Shown here piece after piece: positions 23,468 through 35,728 of a DNA stretch of 64,000 nt; position 1 is the stretch's first letter, and each line of letters starts with the position of its first letter. Position numbers and translations under genes: made by a program. The stretch comes from Patella vulgata. Taxonomy: Eukaryota > Mollusca > Gastropoda > Patellidae. Where the stretch lies: assembly GCF_932274485.2 (NCBI RefSeq), contig NC_065881.2, positions 58,600,702 through 58,664,701 of the forward strand. The letters are read 5' to 3'. The notes under the pieces are model-generated. The model ran no database searches. It was not told the origin of the DNA and worked only from the letters and a program-made list of their open reading frames with translations.

Positions 23468-24379
23468 ATTTTGACTTTTCAATAGAATTTTTATATTGAC
23501 ATTTGATAGGATTGTTTGTTTGGAAATAAGGAAGATCTGGTTTCCGACATAAGTTTCATATAACTGTATTTCCTAAACACTCTCTTCATTATAAACCCAA
23601 ACCACGCAAGATGGAAGTTTGTTCAGAAATGAGGCAAACAGAGAAATTAGAAGCAATTATTGATATAAATGTCCTAACGTCTTATTTTTACCTCATTAAG
23701 GCAATCTTGGGAACTGATTAAGTGCACTCAGAAAGAAAATATCGTCTCGGGATGTTTTCTTTCATAATTCCAATATTAAATGTTCTTATCAAGTCAGTTA
23801 TCGACGATTCCATGGCAATAGTCTAATGGTATTTTTGATGATGTAAGTATAAAGTTCATATATTATGATGTCTATTGTCATTTTGATTATATATATATTC
23901 AATAAAAAGAAAGAAATCTAAGACAGCTAGATAAAGAGTTTCCTCTTAAATCCACATCGAGCACGTCTCGAAGAATAAATAGATATCCAAAAGAATCAAT
24001 TCCGTTCCCTGTGTGCTGAACAAAATCTTTATTTTATTAATAACAAACATATCGTGTACTGCTCTTATGGGTTCTTCAAAAAACATTTACAAATTGATCC
24101 GTTTATTCGAATTGAAAATCAACAAATATTGAAGACTCCACAATATGTTTATTTTACCATTCTCATCTTTCCCCCAACGCCTACATCAAAGACGGTTCAT
24201 CACCTGTGGCGAAACTCATCTTTGATCTTGGCACCGGGATCCATATTCGTTTTAATATGAATAAAACATCCGTGTTATTAAACTCTAACTCTGACGAGAA
24301 TTCATGACTGATATAGTATTCTCATATTCCATTATTTCGTGGATAAAATTATGTCTTAAAACCATTTTTTCGTTTGCAG
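23468..24379. other. No feature seen
   Basis: AT-rich. A short open frame at 24054-24260 is unsupported. Confidence 0.5.
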
Positions 24380-24498
24380 ACAGCTAAAGAGAAGAAGAAA
24401 GAATATTATTTAGAGTGGTGGCTATTGAAAATGTCATCGATTCTCGGCGTCTGGTCCAACTTGATTGCAAGAAGCCATTGTCGCACAATTTTTATTAG
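24380..24498 (+). CDS. Candidate internal exon, plus strand
   Basis: A very strong acceptor (ATTTTTTCGTTTGCAG) opens 119 bp in a single long frame starting TAKEKKKEYYLEWWLLKMSS and reaching SHCRTIFI before a donor-like TTAG|GTGTAT. It begins in phase 0 and carries two bases out. The donor is mediocre and the frame also continues past it to 24607, so this may instead be a terminal or chance ORF. No family was recognised. Confidence 0.28.
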
Positions 24499-25906
24499 GT
24501 GTATGTTAGGCGTGTTGTGTAAACGACGAATCCTACATATTAGTACAACGTACTTGACGTACAAATCAATTGAATCAACTTGTAGAATAACGGTAATACA
24601 AGGCTAATCACAGAACTCTTATCCTTCCTTATTAACTCACTCGCTTTCGCTTCCACTATTTTTCGTTCTGCTTCAATGGTGATTGGTTCTTATTTTCGGA
24701 ATTAAAATCGAATTTGTCCATCGACCCAGTGGATGCTAGAGATAATAAGCAAGACAATTATTGATAACTGAATAAAGCATGAACGACGTCGTTACCTTGA
24801 GCGTTCAAAATAATAACATAACCGATTAGTCTTGAGGAAAGATGAAATAACACAGCAGCCCGCAGCCAGGGGTCATTATAAGCTCGGAATAAATGTTGTA
24901 ATCGATATTTCACAAAGAACAATTTTATTACCAATGCTTCATTTGTTGAAGTACGTATGTTCGATTAGTGTCTACGTACGATTTGATCAACCGATAAGTA
25001 TAAAATGGTGTCGTATCATCAGATAACACTGTCCTATATTTTAAGTTAAGATGGGGCATGTTGATACAGGTGCTGCTAGGTGTGCTGATTGCAATATCTT
25101 GCTCAAATTATTCTACAGGTATTATTGGCAGGAGAGGAGTGATGTTTTTATAAATATGGTCAATACTAGGGAGGGCAATTTTACCTGGAGATCGGCGTTT
25201 CCATCAACCTTCAACTAAGTCCAACTGTCAGGGGTTCTTTAGATGTACACAAGTGAACCTTGTTTTATTGAACATTTTCAGGGTCATAAAATTTAGTTCT
25301 TTATCACCAGTTTGTCCTATATAAGCTTGCGTGCTGCAAATTAAACCAATCGTGCCAAAACTATAACGATTTTAGAACCATCTTAGTTCTAATATCAGTC
25401 ATATATTTTAGCTCGTCTTTGGATTTCATTCTGAGATTAGTAAAAACACACGTCATTACTGAATCAGGAGCATTTTCCCTTTTTGTTTGTTGAAATACCT
25501 CATGACTCCAAAATATTTACCATACTATGATTATTATATAATGAAATAAAGGAAAACTCAGCCCTTTCAAATTATGGCATTGACAATTCGCACTATAATC
25601 GGGTTAAATAGGAACAGACTGTTCTGCCTATATAACATGTATTTTGTTCTGTTGAGACGTGGTAACTGGCAAAAGGCAGGGAATCAAAAAAGGCTAAGCT
25701 TGTACTAAATGTATCGATTTTCTTATATGCGTCCATTAAGATTGGGTAAGTCATACAGATAACCAGGATTGTACACTGCGTAAGAATACAATCAATCACG
25801 ATTCTTTTTCACTAATTCTCAACTTCACGTGCTAAAACGTGCGCCAAATAACCTTGTCGTCTGTTACTACCAGGAGACGAGACATTTTTTGCCACCTTCT
25901 GTAACT
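24499..25906. other. No gene seen; probable SINE scrap at 25219-25252
   Basis: CCAACTGTCAGGGGTTCTTT at 25219 followed by TGTACAC resembles the minus-strand SINE body (CCAACTGTCAAGGGATCTTT at 52690s), but only about 35 bp match. The rest is featureless. Confidence 0.4.
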
Positions 25907-26240
25907 TCATCGGTGAAGAACTGGGTTTGATTTACCTATTAGCAGCCCATGTTCGTGATGTTTTTGGCGGGAACTGTCAGCAGTCGTAGTTGAGAAAACA
26001 TCATCTGTTGCTTTATTTACAGTTTCTAACCTAGCGGCCATTTGTCCGTCTGTCAAATTCCAGCCAATGAAGACATAGACAAGCCAGCGGTTACAATTAG
26101 AAATATTTCCATAATTCCTGGCGTAATCAGCAAGACCGGGTACCAACCGAAAAACTCAATAATGCGAAAGCAAACAAAATTGACCAAGCTCCAACCTTTT
26201 GTAGATTGAAAAGCTCCACACTACGGCGGTTCGGCAATGT
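25907..26240 (-). CDS. Coding-like minus-strand segment, unknown
   Basis: GC-richer than its surroundings and open in two overlapping frames. One frame contains WNLTDGQMAARLETVNKATD and runs to a stop near 25907, with an internal donor-like ATAG|GTAAAT at 25937. The other contains a hydrophobic run, FFGWYPVLLITPGIMEIFL, of transmembrane character before its stop. Which frame is real, if either, is not decidable by eye. A decayed gene would give this picture. Confidence 0.22.
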
Positions 26241-28289
26241 TTGTGCTTTCAATTAATTATGGTTCCGCTTGCCAGGGCAGGAGCTGAACTCGCACATTAG
26301 CCGGTGGTGAAGATGTTACAAACGAAATCAAATATGTACTCAGAGAGACGGTTAGAAGTTTACTAGAGGAAGACAGCTTGTGATTTTAACTGTTGCTAGG
26401 GTCAATAGAGCCACAAGTTTCCTCCAAACCTTTCCTGGTTTCTAATTTATAGCTTGACTTCCAGTTAAATGATTCATTAAAACCCAACTGACGAATCACA
26501 GAGTTAACAAACCAAAAAAAAAGTCGCCATGTTTTTGCAATGTCTAATCAATATACTTTTAGTTTTCATAAATCCAGTCTCTAATTTCGATGTCAGAAAA
26601 TTATATAACAGTGCCCAAAGGTTTAATTTCAAACCGCGACCATAAACCTCACAAGTGATTTTGATTTTCTTTTACAAAAAAAGTCATATTATATTTTCTT
26701 GTTGCTTGCGTGATTCAGAAAAACAGAGTTTTTGTGGTTATTTGGCAATTTAATGAATGATGTTGGTTTTTACTGCAGCCTAACTGGACAGATTAATCAG
26801 GCCCAGATGTATATTTTGAGAACATTATGTATCATAAAGAGCCATGTAAAAGGAATTTTGCTTGAATAATCTTACGCGCGTTTTCTGAAATGTGCAATTC
26901 TTCTTTAATAATATGACTACCCCAGCACTTTCTTAATCGCTTGATATGATATTACTTGCGATAAAAATGGAAACTTTTTTTGTATCAATCTTTGGATCAA
27001 TATTTAGTAATTAACGTTCCTTCTATCAAATCGTAGAACACATTTTGTGATTAAAAACTTTAAAAAATATTTAAGATTAATTTTAATTGATATTTGAAAG
27101 AACGTTTAAAATGTGTTTGTTCGCTGCAAGATGGTCGTATAAAAATAGCCATCCGAGCATTGTAATGCTACGCTGTATGTAATCCAATAAATTCCATTAG
27201 CTATCGCCTAAAAGAAATTACAGCCCTTCGGGGAAGACTTAGGATGCCAAGAAACTATATCTGTAAGAGTAAGCGTTAATTATGCAAAGTTAATGTGGAT
27301 TCGTCACAGAGTTCGAAAAAATAACTTCGCGTGATCTATAATATAGGCAAATCTATACACCAATTGGAATAAATTATTCACAAATTGTAGCCTACCAGAT
27401 AAACCAATTCAAGAGTACATATTTTAATTGTCCGCACCTTAAACCTAAATTAAATCGTTGCCAATGAATAACTTACGAGCCAAACCCAAGTACATAATCT
27501 AAAGTGCTTTATGAATTATTAAACACGCCGTGTATCACTTGCATGAGATGGTCGTTATTTTAAAGAATTGTTAAAAGTACACCTCGGGAACGCCTGTAAA
27601 CAATTTCTTTCTTATAGGCAAAAAACTTATTTAAAATCCAACAAAAGTTCCAAATTTTTAAGTTTTGAAATGTTTAAACAAAACATCTTTTGCATAATTC
27701 ATGTGGCTATTTATATATCAAGAACCCGGAGAACATAAATTCAAATTGGTGTGACCATGAATTATGCCTAGATTAAGTCGAATATGCCAAGGCCAAATAG
27801 CCCAAACTGGGCCCCGGAATTAAGGAGTCCTGATGCCGAAGGTACAGTTATTTTACCAGTAGGTGTTGTGCAGAAGGTGGGGTAAAACGCCTGTTATATC
27901 ACATCTCTTTTACTTGATTTATTGTACAGCTTATAATGTGCGTTCAGCACTCTTCCTCACATTTTGGACCAAACACACAAATTCAAAATATAAAATGCCT
28001 CTTTTCTTGATAACTGGAGCTTGTGATTGTGTTGGAATGTACAAGAGAACGGACAGAATGTAACGCGTACCCTTTCGGACCCGGCTTTCAGTTTTCAGGG
28101 TCAAAGGCAATAACGCCACATGAAATTGATGAGGGAGTCTGAATTCCGATAGTGTTTCTCCTTACGATTAGCCAACCAAATCATCTATAAGTTGTACACG
28201 GTTTACAAAGTTTCGAGAACATGGGCATAACAAAATATCATTTAACGACCGGATTCATCCTCAGAACTCAGCAAGATCGAAAACCATAC
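26241..28289. other. AT-rich DNA, no gene recognised
   Basis: No convincing exon, RNA gene or repeat. The open frames at 27863-28119 overlap on both strands and have no support. Confidence 0.5.
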
Positions 28290-28369
28290 CTCAAAAACTC
28301 TGCCACCACACTCGGCCCGAGCCCCCTTATTTGCCAATCTGCTGGGCGATCCCTGTTGGTGGTATAGAT
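28290..28369 (-). CDS. Candidate GC-rich internal exon, minus strand
   Basis: An 80-bp interval runs between a good acceptor (ATCTTTTCATTTCGACAG) and a donor (TTGAG|GTATGG). It is markedly GC-richer than its flanks, as real exons in AT-rich genomes are. The open frame begins in phase 0: YTTNRDRPADWQIRGLGPSV, then VAEFLR with two bases carried out. Phase 0 at its start matches the coiled-coil exon at 40965-41033, whose end is also phase 0, so both could belong to one minus-strand gene. I do not recognise the protein. Confidence 0.42.
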
Positions 28370-29209
28370 CTGTCGAAATGAAAAGATACTATTAAATGAT
28401 TATTCTGTCTTCAATATATTTACTCATCTGCTCGTCGTAACTGTAAGAAAATACATTCCCTGTAATTGACAGGTTCTACGACCACTTTAGATTTCCTAAA
28501 ATTTTCTTTTCAAATTTGGTTGAAATGATTCTTACCTAAATGCTCAGCTATAATGGAGATATATAATGACGAGAAGGGCGACTCGGCCATCGATTAGCAG
28601 AAAAAGCAATAAGTTTGGGACATTGATCACAATAATCTATATTTACTCTAAGTCTGAGAGGTTAATAACTATGTCCAATGGTTACGTTGATATGGTGGCT
28701 ATAATACGGATCTGTACACAATCTGCAACAATAGAAGAAAGAGAAGACAACACGCTAGCTACGTGAAATATACCCTCCCTCATCAAACAGAACATCTTTA
28801 ATAGAGGGGTAGATTGGAAATATTAAACTTATGCACGCACCGTTAACAAAATGTACATACAGACATACAATATTCTATCAGGTCATATTCTATTCTATCT
28901 TTATGTAATTTATAGGCCTGAAGGATTACGATAGACCAATCAGACGATAGCCCCAATCCCATACAATAGGAACAGCTTTGATACACGAATATCATTATAA
29001 CTGTTAATGGAATTCCAAGTCCCCATTGCCTTTAATCTCCAACTGCGTGCGGTCGGAAATACAGATATCTTTAATCAACTTTTTTATTCTGAAATGTATC
29101 CATCCTTTTGCACAGGAACACCTTGTTTTTTTATCCACAATTGATGTATTTGTTATGAATTAGGATTTGAATACATAAAGGAGCTAAATAGCTACTATTT
29201 GGGATCTAG
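28370..29209. other. No feature seen
   Basis: AT-rich. A short frame at 28566-28766 is unsupported. Confidence 0.5.
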
Positions 29210-29670
29210 CAATTGATACAAATGGGTCACAACGCATATAATAATGTAATATGAATGTATATAAACTGATTTACATTCAATCGTTTCCGTTTTTACTCTA
29301 ATATCCAGTCAGTTATGTTCGGCGAAATACGTCAATCGAATGGCAATCTCTACCGTCTGGTTATTCCATTCTACACCGATAGTATTTATTGCGCATGCTC
29401 TCCAGATAAGAACATGCCGTCACCGTTTGACATGACTTGTGGAACATGTCTAGCCTCGTTCTTCGAGTCCCTTGTTACAAATGGCGCCGAAAAGCATTAT
29501 GGTACACGATTCGTGTACCAATTGTAAAATGTTTATTTTATCTTAAACATTGGATATCAGAAGCCTATCTTTTCCAGGTAAGATCACAACATCAATGTTG
29601 ACAAATAATTCGTGTTTCAACGTCGAAGATATTGAGTTAGAGACTTAGCTACTTAAATAATTTACCGAAG
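29210..29670 (+). repeat. Duplicated segment D, copy 1, with a 70-codon ORF
   Basis: It matches 31764-32185 in the same orientation, about 2.55 kb away, through a series of blocks: TAATGTAATATGAATG, ATGTTCGGCGAAATACGT, TTACAAATGGCGC, CACGATTCGT, TTGGATAT, AATTCGTGTTT and GATATTGAGTTAGAG. In this copy an ATG at 29315 opens 70 codons (MFGEIRQSNGNLYRLVIPFY..., with a C-rich middle) to a stop at 29527. In copy 2 the same frame stops early and about 70 bp of it is missing. The flanks are not duplicated, so this is a repeat unit or old gene duplicate rather than a large tandem duplication. No family was recognised. Confidence 0.72.
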
Positions 29671-30269
29671 AAGAAATTTTTAAAAAGTTTAATGTTATTT
29701 TGAACTCTTGTTCTAAATACATGTAAATAGTTTTGCTGTCAGCATGTTGCTTGAAATGTTATCCGTGAAACATGTTACTTGACATAAATGCAAAGGGTTT
29801 ATAAAAAAAATAAACTCTTCTAAGCGCCAACCGTGTTCGCCATTGTCTGCAGAGTACTAAAGGAGTAGTATAAGAGCAATCTTTTTTTTCTTTTAAGGAA
29901 AGGGAAATGGATGTCAAAATTGAAATTTAGTCGATTTCGAGATATTAGTGTTTTAAGCAGGTATTGGGGCATGGGATACAAGAGGCGATTTAACCCTAGA
30001 CAGATGGAAATAGTCCAATAATTACCAGCTTTTTACACGCTAACTTCGTTGAAGCGAGGCATATAGAAGGTTGAGAATGTCGCAGACTATGACGCTGTTG
30101 TATATTATTAGTTCCTAACTACTAATCTCGCGTCAAATTACTTTAAGCAAGCAGTCTACAAACCACTCACAAGAAGCAGTGATGAACCATTCTTTTTCCA
30201 GACAAATTTCCAAATACTAGGATCATTTTTTTTATTATTGACATCTTAAAACAGTATAGTAAAGGGCAA

Positions 30270-30520
30270 GAGAGAACGAAAACGTTGGCGTGGAAACAAC
30301 ATACACAACTCTCTTCTATGTCAAGTCATCCATACGGTTACTTGTCGGAAGCCATCTGTATTTCACGGAATGTACTTTGGCGTTGCGCTTGGCATTGTTA
30401 CATTATTCTCTTTAAGAATGGCAGCCTGATCAACCGAGTCACATATTCTACTACCTCCAAGCTCCCACTCCACCCCAAACACTACTACCTACAATTTAAC
30501 TCAACAATTTATAACTATCG
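30270..30520. other. GC-richer coding-like patch, unresolved
   Basis: All three plus-strand frames and one minus-strand frame are open over 150 bp or more. A plus-strand reading ends in a hydrophobic run, GMYFGVALGIVTLFSLRMAA, at a stop. The minus-strand frame reads SRICDSVDQAAILKENNVTM. Multiple open frames make any single call unsafe. Confidence 0.25.
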
Positions 30521-30530
30521 TTAAAGATGC

Positions 30531-30894
30531 ATTATTCAAGAGCTAAATCTACCTAATGCAAATATTTCGTTTGGCCTCAAATGTTATATAAATTAATCAT
30601 TAATTAGACATTTATTTACATGCGAGGCCCATAATCAACTTTCTAGAACTTCGAATGGTTTTGATTTTCAACAGATTTAAATGCTATTGGCAGTTAACTA
30701 TTTAATTTAAAAATGGATATTCCAGACTTTGTTTATTATCGTAGCAACGGTAGCAATGACTGCAAACGACGATAACTCAGGTTAGAATGAAGTAATTTGA
30801 AATTTTCAACATATTCCCTTTTCATTATCTATTTTCAACTATTATAGCAAAAACTGTGAGCTCTTTGTCCAAATCTTACATAATGCATCTTTAA
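30531..30894 (+). mobile_element. TTAA-flanked MITE, copy b
   Basis: Perfect 11-bp terminal inverted repeats AGATGCATTAT / ATAATGCATCT are each bounded by TTAA (30531-30534 and 30891-30894). The body is 356 bp. There is no ORF of transposase type. TTAA duplication is the hallmark of piggyBac-like transposition, so a piggyBac-derived MITE is the best guess. It shares interior blocks with copies at 20775-21218 and 54871-55270. Confidence 0.78.
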
Positions 30895-31233
30895 TATTTA
30901 TTTAGAAATATATTTGATTGCTCATGCCAGGGTGGGGCAGGTCTAACTTTAAACGTATTATTCATTAATTATAAGAAATAGAATTGGCTATAATAATGAG
31001 TCTTATTTGTTACCAAAAATAACGATGTTAGATAACGGAAACTGATATTAAAACATCGTAATCAAATTACCTACACGCAACCAATTGTTTGATTGATGGT
31101 CCATTTTTTTTTTTCAACATCTGTAATATTTTTATTATCAATATAAATATCAGTTTCGTCTTCTGGAAATAGAGTTACAATCCCTTGGCAATAAATGATT
31201 TTGAAATTACAAAACGGAGGCTACGGAGTTTAC

Positions 31234-31325
31234 AATGCAGAAAGAAATGAAATGAAATGAAATGGGGTTTAACGTCCTACTGTTCTGCTCCGAACTGGGC
31301 TAATGAAGACGGGCAATGCAGAAAG
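31234..31325 (-). mobile_element. Strongly 5'-truncated SINE with perfect 11-bp TSD
   Basis: Only the last ~70 bp of the SINE (31245-31314: AAATGAAATG tail, GGGGTTTAACGTCC, then TAATGAAGACGGGC) is present. It is flanked by identical AATGCAGAAAG at 31234-31244 and 31315-31325. The duplication proves an independent target-primed insertion of a 3' end rather than decay of a full copy. Confidence 0.9.
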
Positions 31326-31763
31326 ATGACAATGCATTACTGCTGCATTAACCTAGGACAACAAACACTATCTTGTGGCTGGAGCAAGTCTAGGGCAATG
31401 TTACATCTGGGCACAATTACAAACGGGTATATATCCAATAAATGTGGTCGGGGCTATGGGTGCATAGAGAGGTTTCCTCGCCAACCGGTTCCTATTTGAC
31501 TTTAGAATCTGTCCAGCAATCGCATTAATCGTATTGCATGTATAGCCTCGGTAAAAAATTGTTATAGCTGTTTTGTTTTTCAATTTAACTCAGAATATAT
31601 AAATAATTTACCGGTTTTAAAGACTCGGTCAATGAGACCGTACTAAAAGAGAAAGATAGAATTCAATTTGTATTTTTATGTTGAATATCAAATCGGCGTA
31701 GAACAAAAATTACGGGATATAAAGTTAAAGGGCGTATGGCTCTATTCTTTATAACCTTAAAAT

Positions 31764-32185
31764 AGATGGAAATGGACCTAAAAGCACATATTAATGTAAT
31801 ATGAATGATATAAAGTGTTTTCTATTCAACTTTTTTAAAAACAATATTGTAATTTCTATTCAATTATGTTCGGTGAAATACGTGAACAGTCCAAATTGAA
31901 CTACGGCCCTTTAAGTCTGCTTAGTCCATTCTAGCGTATTGTCTTGTAGGATATGTTTTTCTTTGTTCATTACAAATGGCGCTCGAAATAATAGAATACA
32001 CGATTCGTATACTTATTATAAAATGTCCACTGTATATTGGATATTAGAGTACCATATTTTAAGGCAAAATAAGAACATCGATACTAATTTAAATGGACCA
32101 ATATTGAATTCTAATTCGTGTTTTACATTTAGAATATTATGGAAAATATTGAGTTAGAGGCTTAGCTCCTTTAAAATGTAACGAG
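31764..32185 (+). repeat. Duplicated segment D, copy 2 (decayed)
   Basis: Counterpart of 29210-29670, with the same order of matching blocks. It lacks about 70 bp from the middle, and the ORF that is open in copy 1 is closed here. Identity is patchy (roughly 60-75% by eye within blocks), so the duplication is old. Confidence 0.72.
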
Positions 32186-33888
32186 TAAAAAGTGAATAAT
32201 CGGAAGATTGCTTTAAATAAATCAATAGAAAATACAAAAAATTAGTTGAAACTTGAATAATAATGATTACCATGTATGTAAACCTCGCAGGGTCCAAGCG
32301 TAATATTATAATTTTAATGATATAACCAAGTCCGGCATTATGATGTTATTGGTGATTAAATAAAAATAGATACATACTGTTCAAGGTCCATATAAATCAG
32401 AGATTTGTTGTATATAAATACCGCGTGGTATTACACAATCTTAAACTTCGTGATATATCGCTCTTTTTTGTAAGAGAAATTAATCTTTTTTTTAAGTTCT
32501 AGATATATACCTTATTTACCCTTAATTAGTTGTGTTACCCTTTACAAAGCCACTCAATGACATTCCTAGCAGATAAATGTACCTTAACGCAGCAATTAGA
32601 CTTACAGTGGGTTTTTTTAGTTCGGAAGACAATGTGGTTTATACGTACCGAACAATAATAAATCGAACTTGCGCAAGAATCCTTCTTGATAATAAGCTAG
32701 GATGAGATGATCTACGCTCCCACATACATGCCATCTGAAATTATTTTCACTTATCTCTGATCCCGTTACCGTGTTTCAGTTTTAACATGATTATTATAGC
32801 TCCGTTTCGTACTTTACACAGATAATCGTTGTTAAATGAACATGATGACTAATAGTTTAGTTGTCAATATTTTACTTTTAAAAACTTGCTTTTCTTGCAA
32901 AAAATGATTACTTCGACAAATTAAACACAAATTGCAGCTTTTTCTACCAAAATTGCTCCTTTAATTAAATGAAAAAAAGGCTAAGAGTGAATTTATGTTT
33001 CTAGATAATGACTTGTAAATCAATATGTGCTTTAATTATACCCCTAACGTAAATGGTGCTTCCATTTGCCGGTTTGTGTACACGAAGCTAAATTTTATTA
33101 TTATTATTTTTTTCAGTTTTAAGGAACGGGGAAGTTATTTAAATCTTAACGCCCTGATTTGACTATGTAATTTGTCAAGTATACGATAAGTATAATATAA
33201 ATAGCCTTAATAGATAGTTATAGGAAAACGAGTGTTTGTTTAAATTAACAAATTAAGGCCGTTTATAAACAGATAACACAGGAGAAAATCAATAACATTG
33301 AGACAATGTTAAATTTTCGTTTAGTTTCTTCAATTACCTTACTTAATAGAATGGTTGACTTGTTGCAGTCAAAAACACTAAAACATAAACTTATATTACA
33401 TAGCAAGCAGCTGAACATGGTAGAATAGTTGATTGCATGTTCCTTAACAAATAGATCACAGCAATGCATCATGTTTTAGTAGCAAGGCTTGCATGACGCC
33501 GCAGGTAAATCTCTTCAACCATCTCAAAAACAGACATATATATAAATCTCTTAAACTATAAATCATTTAAGATGAATAAAATACGAAACCATGGATGCTG
33601 ATAGGCAAATATTTAAGGGATGTAATATCTACATTCAGAGAGAAAAAGATAAGAATTTTATAAATATGTTTGATACCTGAACTTAGCAAGAGATGTAACA
33701 GAGTTTAACAGTTCATCAACACATACTTTGGTTGTTTTGAGTCTAATATTTGAATAACTATGGTCACCTTTCCACGTATACTTTTTCAAATTACAATTGT
33801 CCAGCTTTCCGTCTATGTTCACGGAAAGGGCTACTTGGTTTTTTTTATACCGAACGACTAAGCAACACTTCCTTTGTCTGCCCTACAG
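32186..33888. other. AT-rich DNA, no feature seen
   Basis: No exon, repeat or RNA signal that I can support. Confidence 0.5.
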
Positions 33889-33948
33889 GCGATACGCCTG
33901 GGAAGGTTGTGGTCGGTTAAGTCGGTATTGAAGCTTGGAACATTCTAA
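33889..33948 (+). CDS. Candidate short terminal exon, plus strand
   Basis: A strong acceptor (CTTCCTTTGTCTGCCCTACAG) opens a 19-codon frame, AIRLGRLWSVKSVLKLGTF, ending at TAA (33946-33948). The perfect hairpin CAGGCG-ATA-CGCCTG spans the splice junction. No similarity is known, and a chance pattern is quite possible. Confidence 0.2.
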   Translation, partial: AIRLGRLWSVKSVLKLGTF

Positions 33949-35393
33949 AAAATCTAATGTCATGATCGCTCTACTACTAATAGATAAGATGGGATATCGT
34001 GTGTTTTAATGAAAGTAAGAATCCATGCCTCTTCCTGGAACTCGACAGTACCTGAGAACCGATGGTAAATTATGTTATAATAACTACCTTTAGGAATAGG
34101 TGAATCCCATCATGACGCAGTTGTCTCTGATGATAATGAATATCAGTATCATAGGATATCTACAACAATGACTAATGCAATCCCAATAATTAAAAATACG
34201 TCTAGTTATTTCAGATTATATAAAGGCATGAATATAAAATATACAACAAACTAATGGATTAATATAAAGATGATCGAGATAAATATAACACAGTAAATAT
34301 CAACGTTGCATTTGAAAACCGATATAAATCTACATGCTAACTAAGTCTATGAATTATTCATAAAATTGATGATTTAATTTGAACAAAAATATATTTGAAA
34401 AAAATATATTTATTATGTAATGTATAGGGCTCATTGTTGGATTTTCTTGGTTGGATGACTGATATCACAGACCTAAAATAAAAAGTTGGGGAGACATCGA
34501 CATAGATTCTAGATAATGATTTATAATGTACATTGACAATTTCAGCTAAAATATTTATATTAATCAGAAAGCTTTTGAAAATAATCAATAAATCGCTCTC
34601 GTGTCTGGGTTTATCAAAATTATCAGTAGAGATGGCCAAATGATGTACGTTAAAAATAACAATCAAAAAAGCACAATAGATAGGTCTACTACAAGAGACA
34701 GGAGGTACAGAACTCAATTTTATCTTTCTGAAAACAACAAATAGCCATTGGAATCATTTGTATTAAAAGACGAGTATTTGTACTGTGGACTTTTGAAATT
34801 AGCTAAATAGCTTTATAGCCGATATAGAAACAGATCCTTTGAAATGAATTATTGGTGGAAATGTAAAAGGAATTTCGAACTATAATTTTTATACAGATCT
34901 ATTCAAGTATTTGGTCAAGGAAGGTTGCAGGGTTTGGGCGTCAGTTTTCACTAAAGTTGGGTTTCCACATCTCCTTTAAATAAATAAAAGTTTTATTATG
35001 GTCGGAAGTAAACGACAATTATGATTAACATATTTTGTCTGGAAAAAAACTGGTTGCCACTCCGAATGTCTTTGGGGAGTATATTTTGAAAACGTTATAA
35101 AATTTGAATCAGTTTTCTTATACTGGGTTACTCCCAAGATGTCTGCGTTAAACCTAACGTACACGAGCGATTCTTTTAGGCAATTTCTAAGCGATGTTTA
35201 GTTGCCTATATATTGTTCTGAAATCGTACATCATTGTAAGACAGCACACAGTTTCTTTGTGAGTAATTTTTTGTTTGAACCATCTGCGCAAGCCTTAACA
35301 AGATATTCATCACAAGTTCAACAGTTAAAATCCATGGGGTGCAAATTGCTTGTGCGTGCAAACACATAGCCGTGGTTTCTACAGCATCGCTTG
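33949..35393. other. AT-rich DNA, no feature seen
   Basis: The minus-strand open frame at 34358-34717 (119 codons) has AT-driven composition and no start, splice or similarity support. It is treated as chance. Confidence 0.45.
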
Positions 35394-35728
35394 CACACTG
35401 ATCAGCAGTGAATATTCGCTAGGCCTCTACAATCACTGATAAGGATGACATCAATGCGACTTAATGAGTCTCAAATATTAACTTTTTTCCACCGACAAAT
35501 TAAATTCTAAAACATTTTTTTTTATGTATTAGAAAAATAAATAAATACGTTTGACGTATTTGTAGGTACAAATTATTTCTTATTTAGTGTATTAAAATGA
35601 ATAAAAGGCAGCATTCTGCCCAAAGCAGTAACGTCTTATGTAAACAATGCAAGCGCCATTCAGTCAATGATTGACGCCGCGTGCTGTGACGGCACGTGTT
35701 AAAGGCAGTCATCTTTTACAGAGATATT
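35394..35728 (+). repeat. R1 repeat family, copy 2
   Basis: Full-length relative of 8871-9208, inverted. It runs from CACTGATCAGCAGTG, through AATCACTGATAAGGATGACATCAA, to GGCAGTCATCTTTTACAGAGATAT. The two full copies are about 85% identical by eye over 335 bp. Confidence 0.85.

Noticed and set aside
30885-30900. TTAA ends as mere AT-rich coincidence
   Set aside because: Considered, but the TTAA abuts conserved ends in all three family copies, so the MITE call was kept.
34358-34717. 119-codon minus-strand ORF
   Set aside because: Composition follows the AT-rich background, there is no start context, splice signal or recognisable motif, and stop-free runs of this length are expected by chance in 64 kb on six frames.
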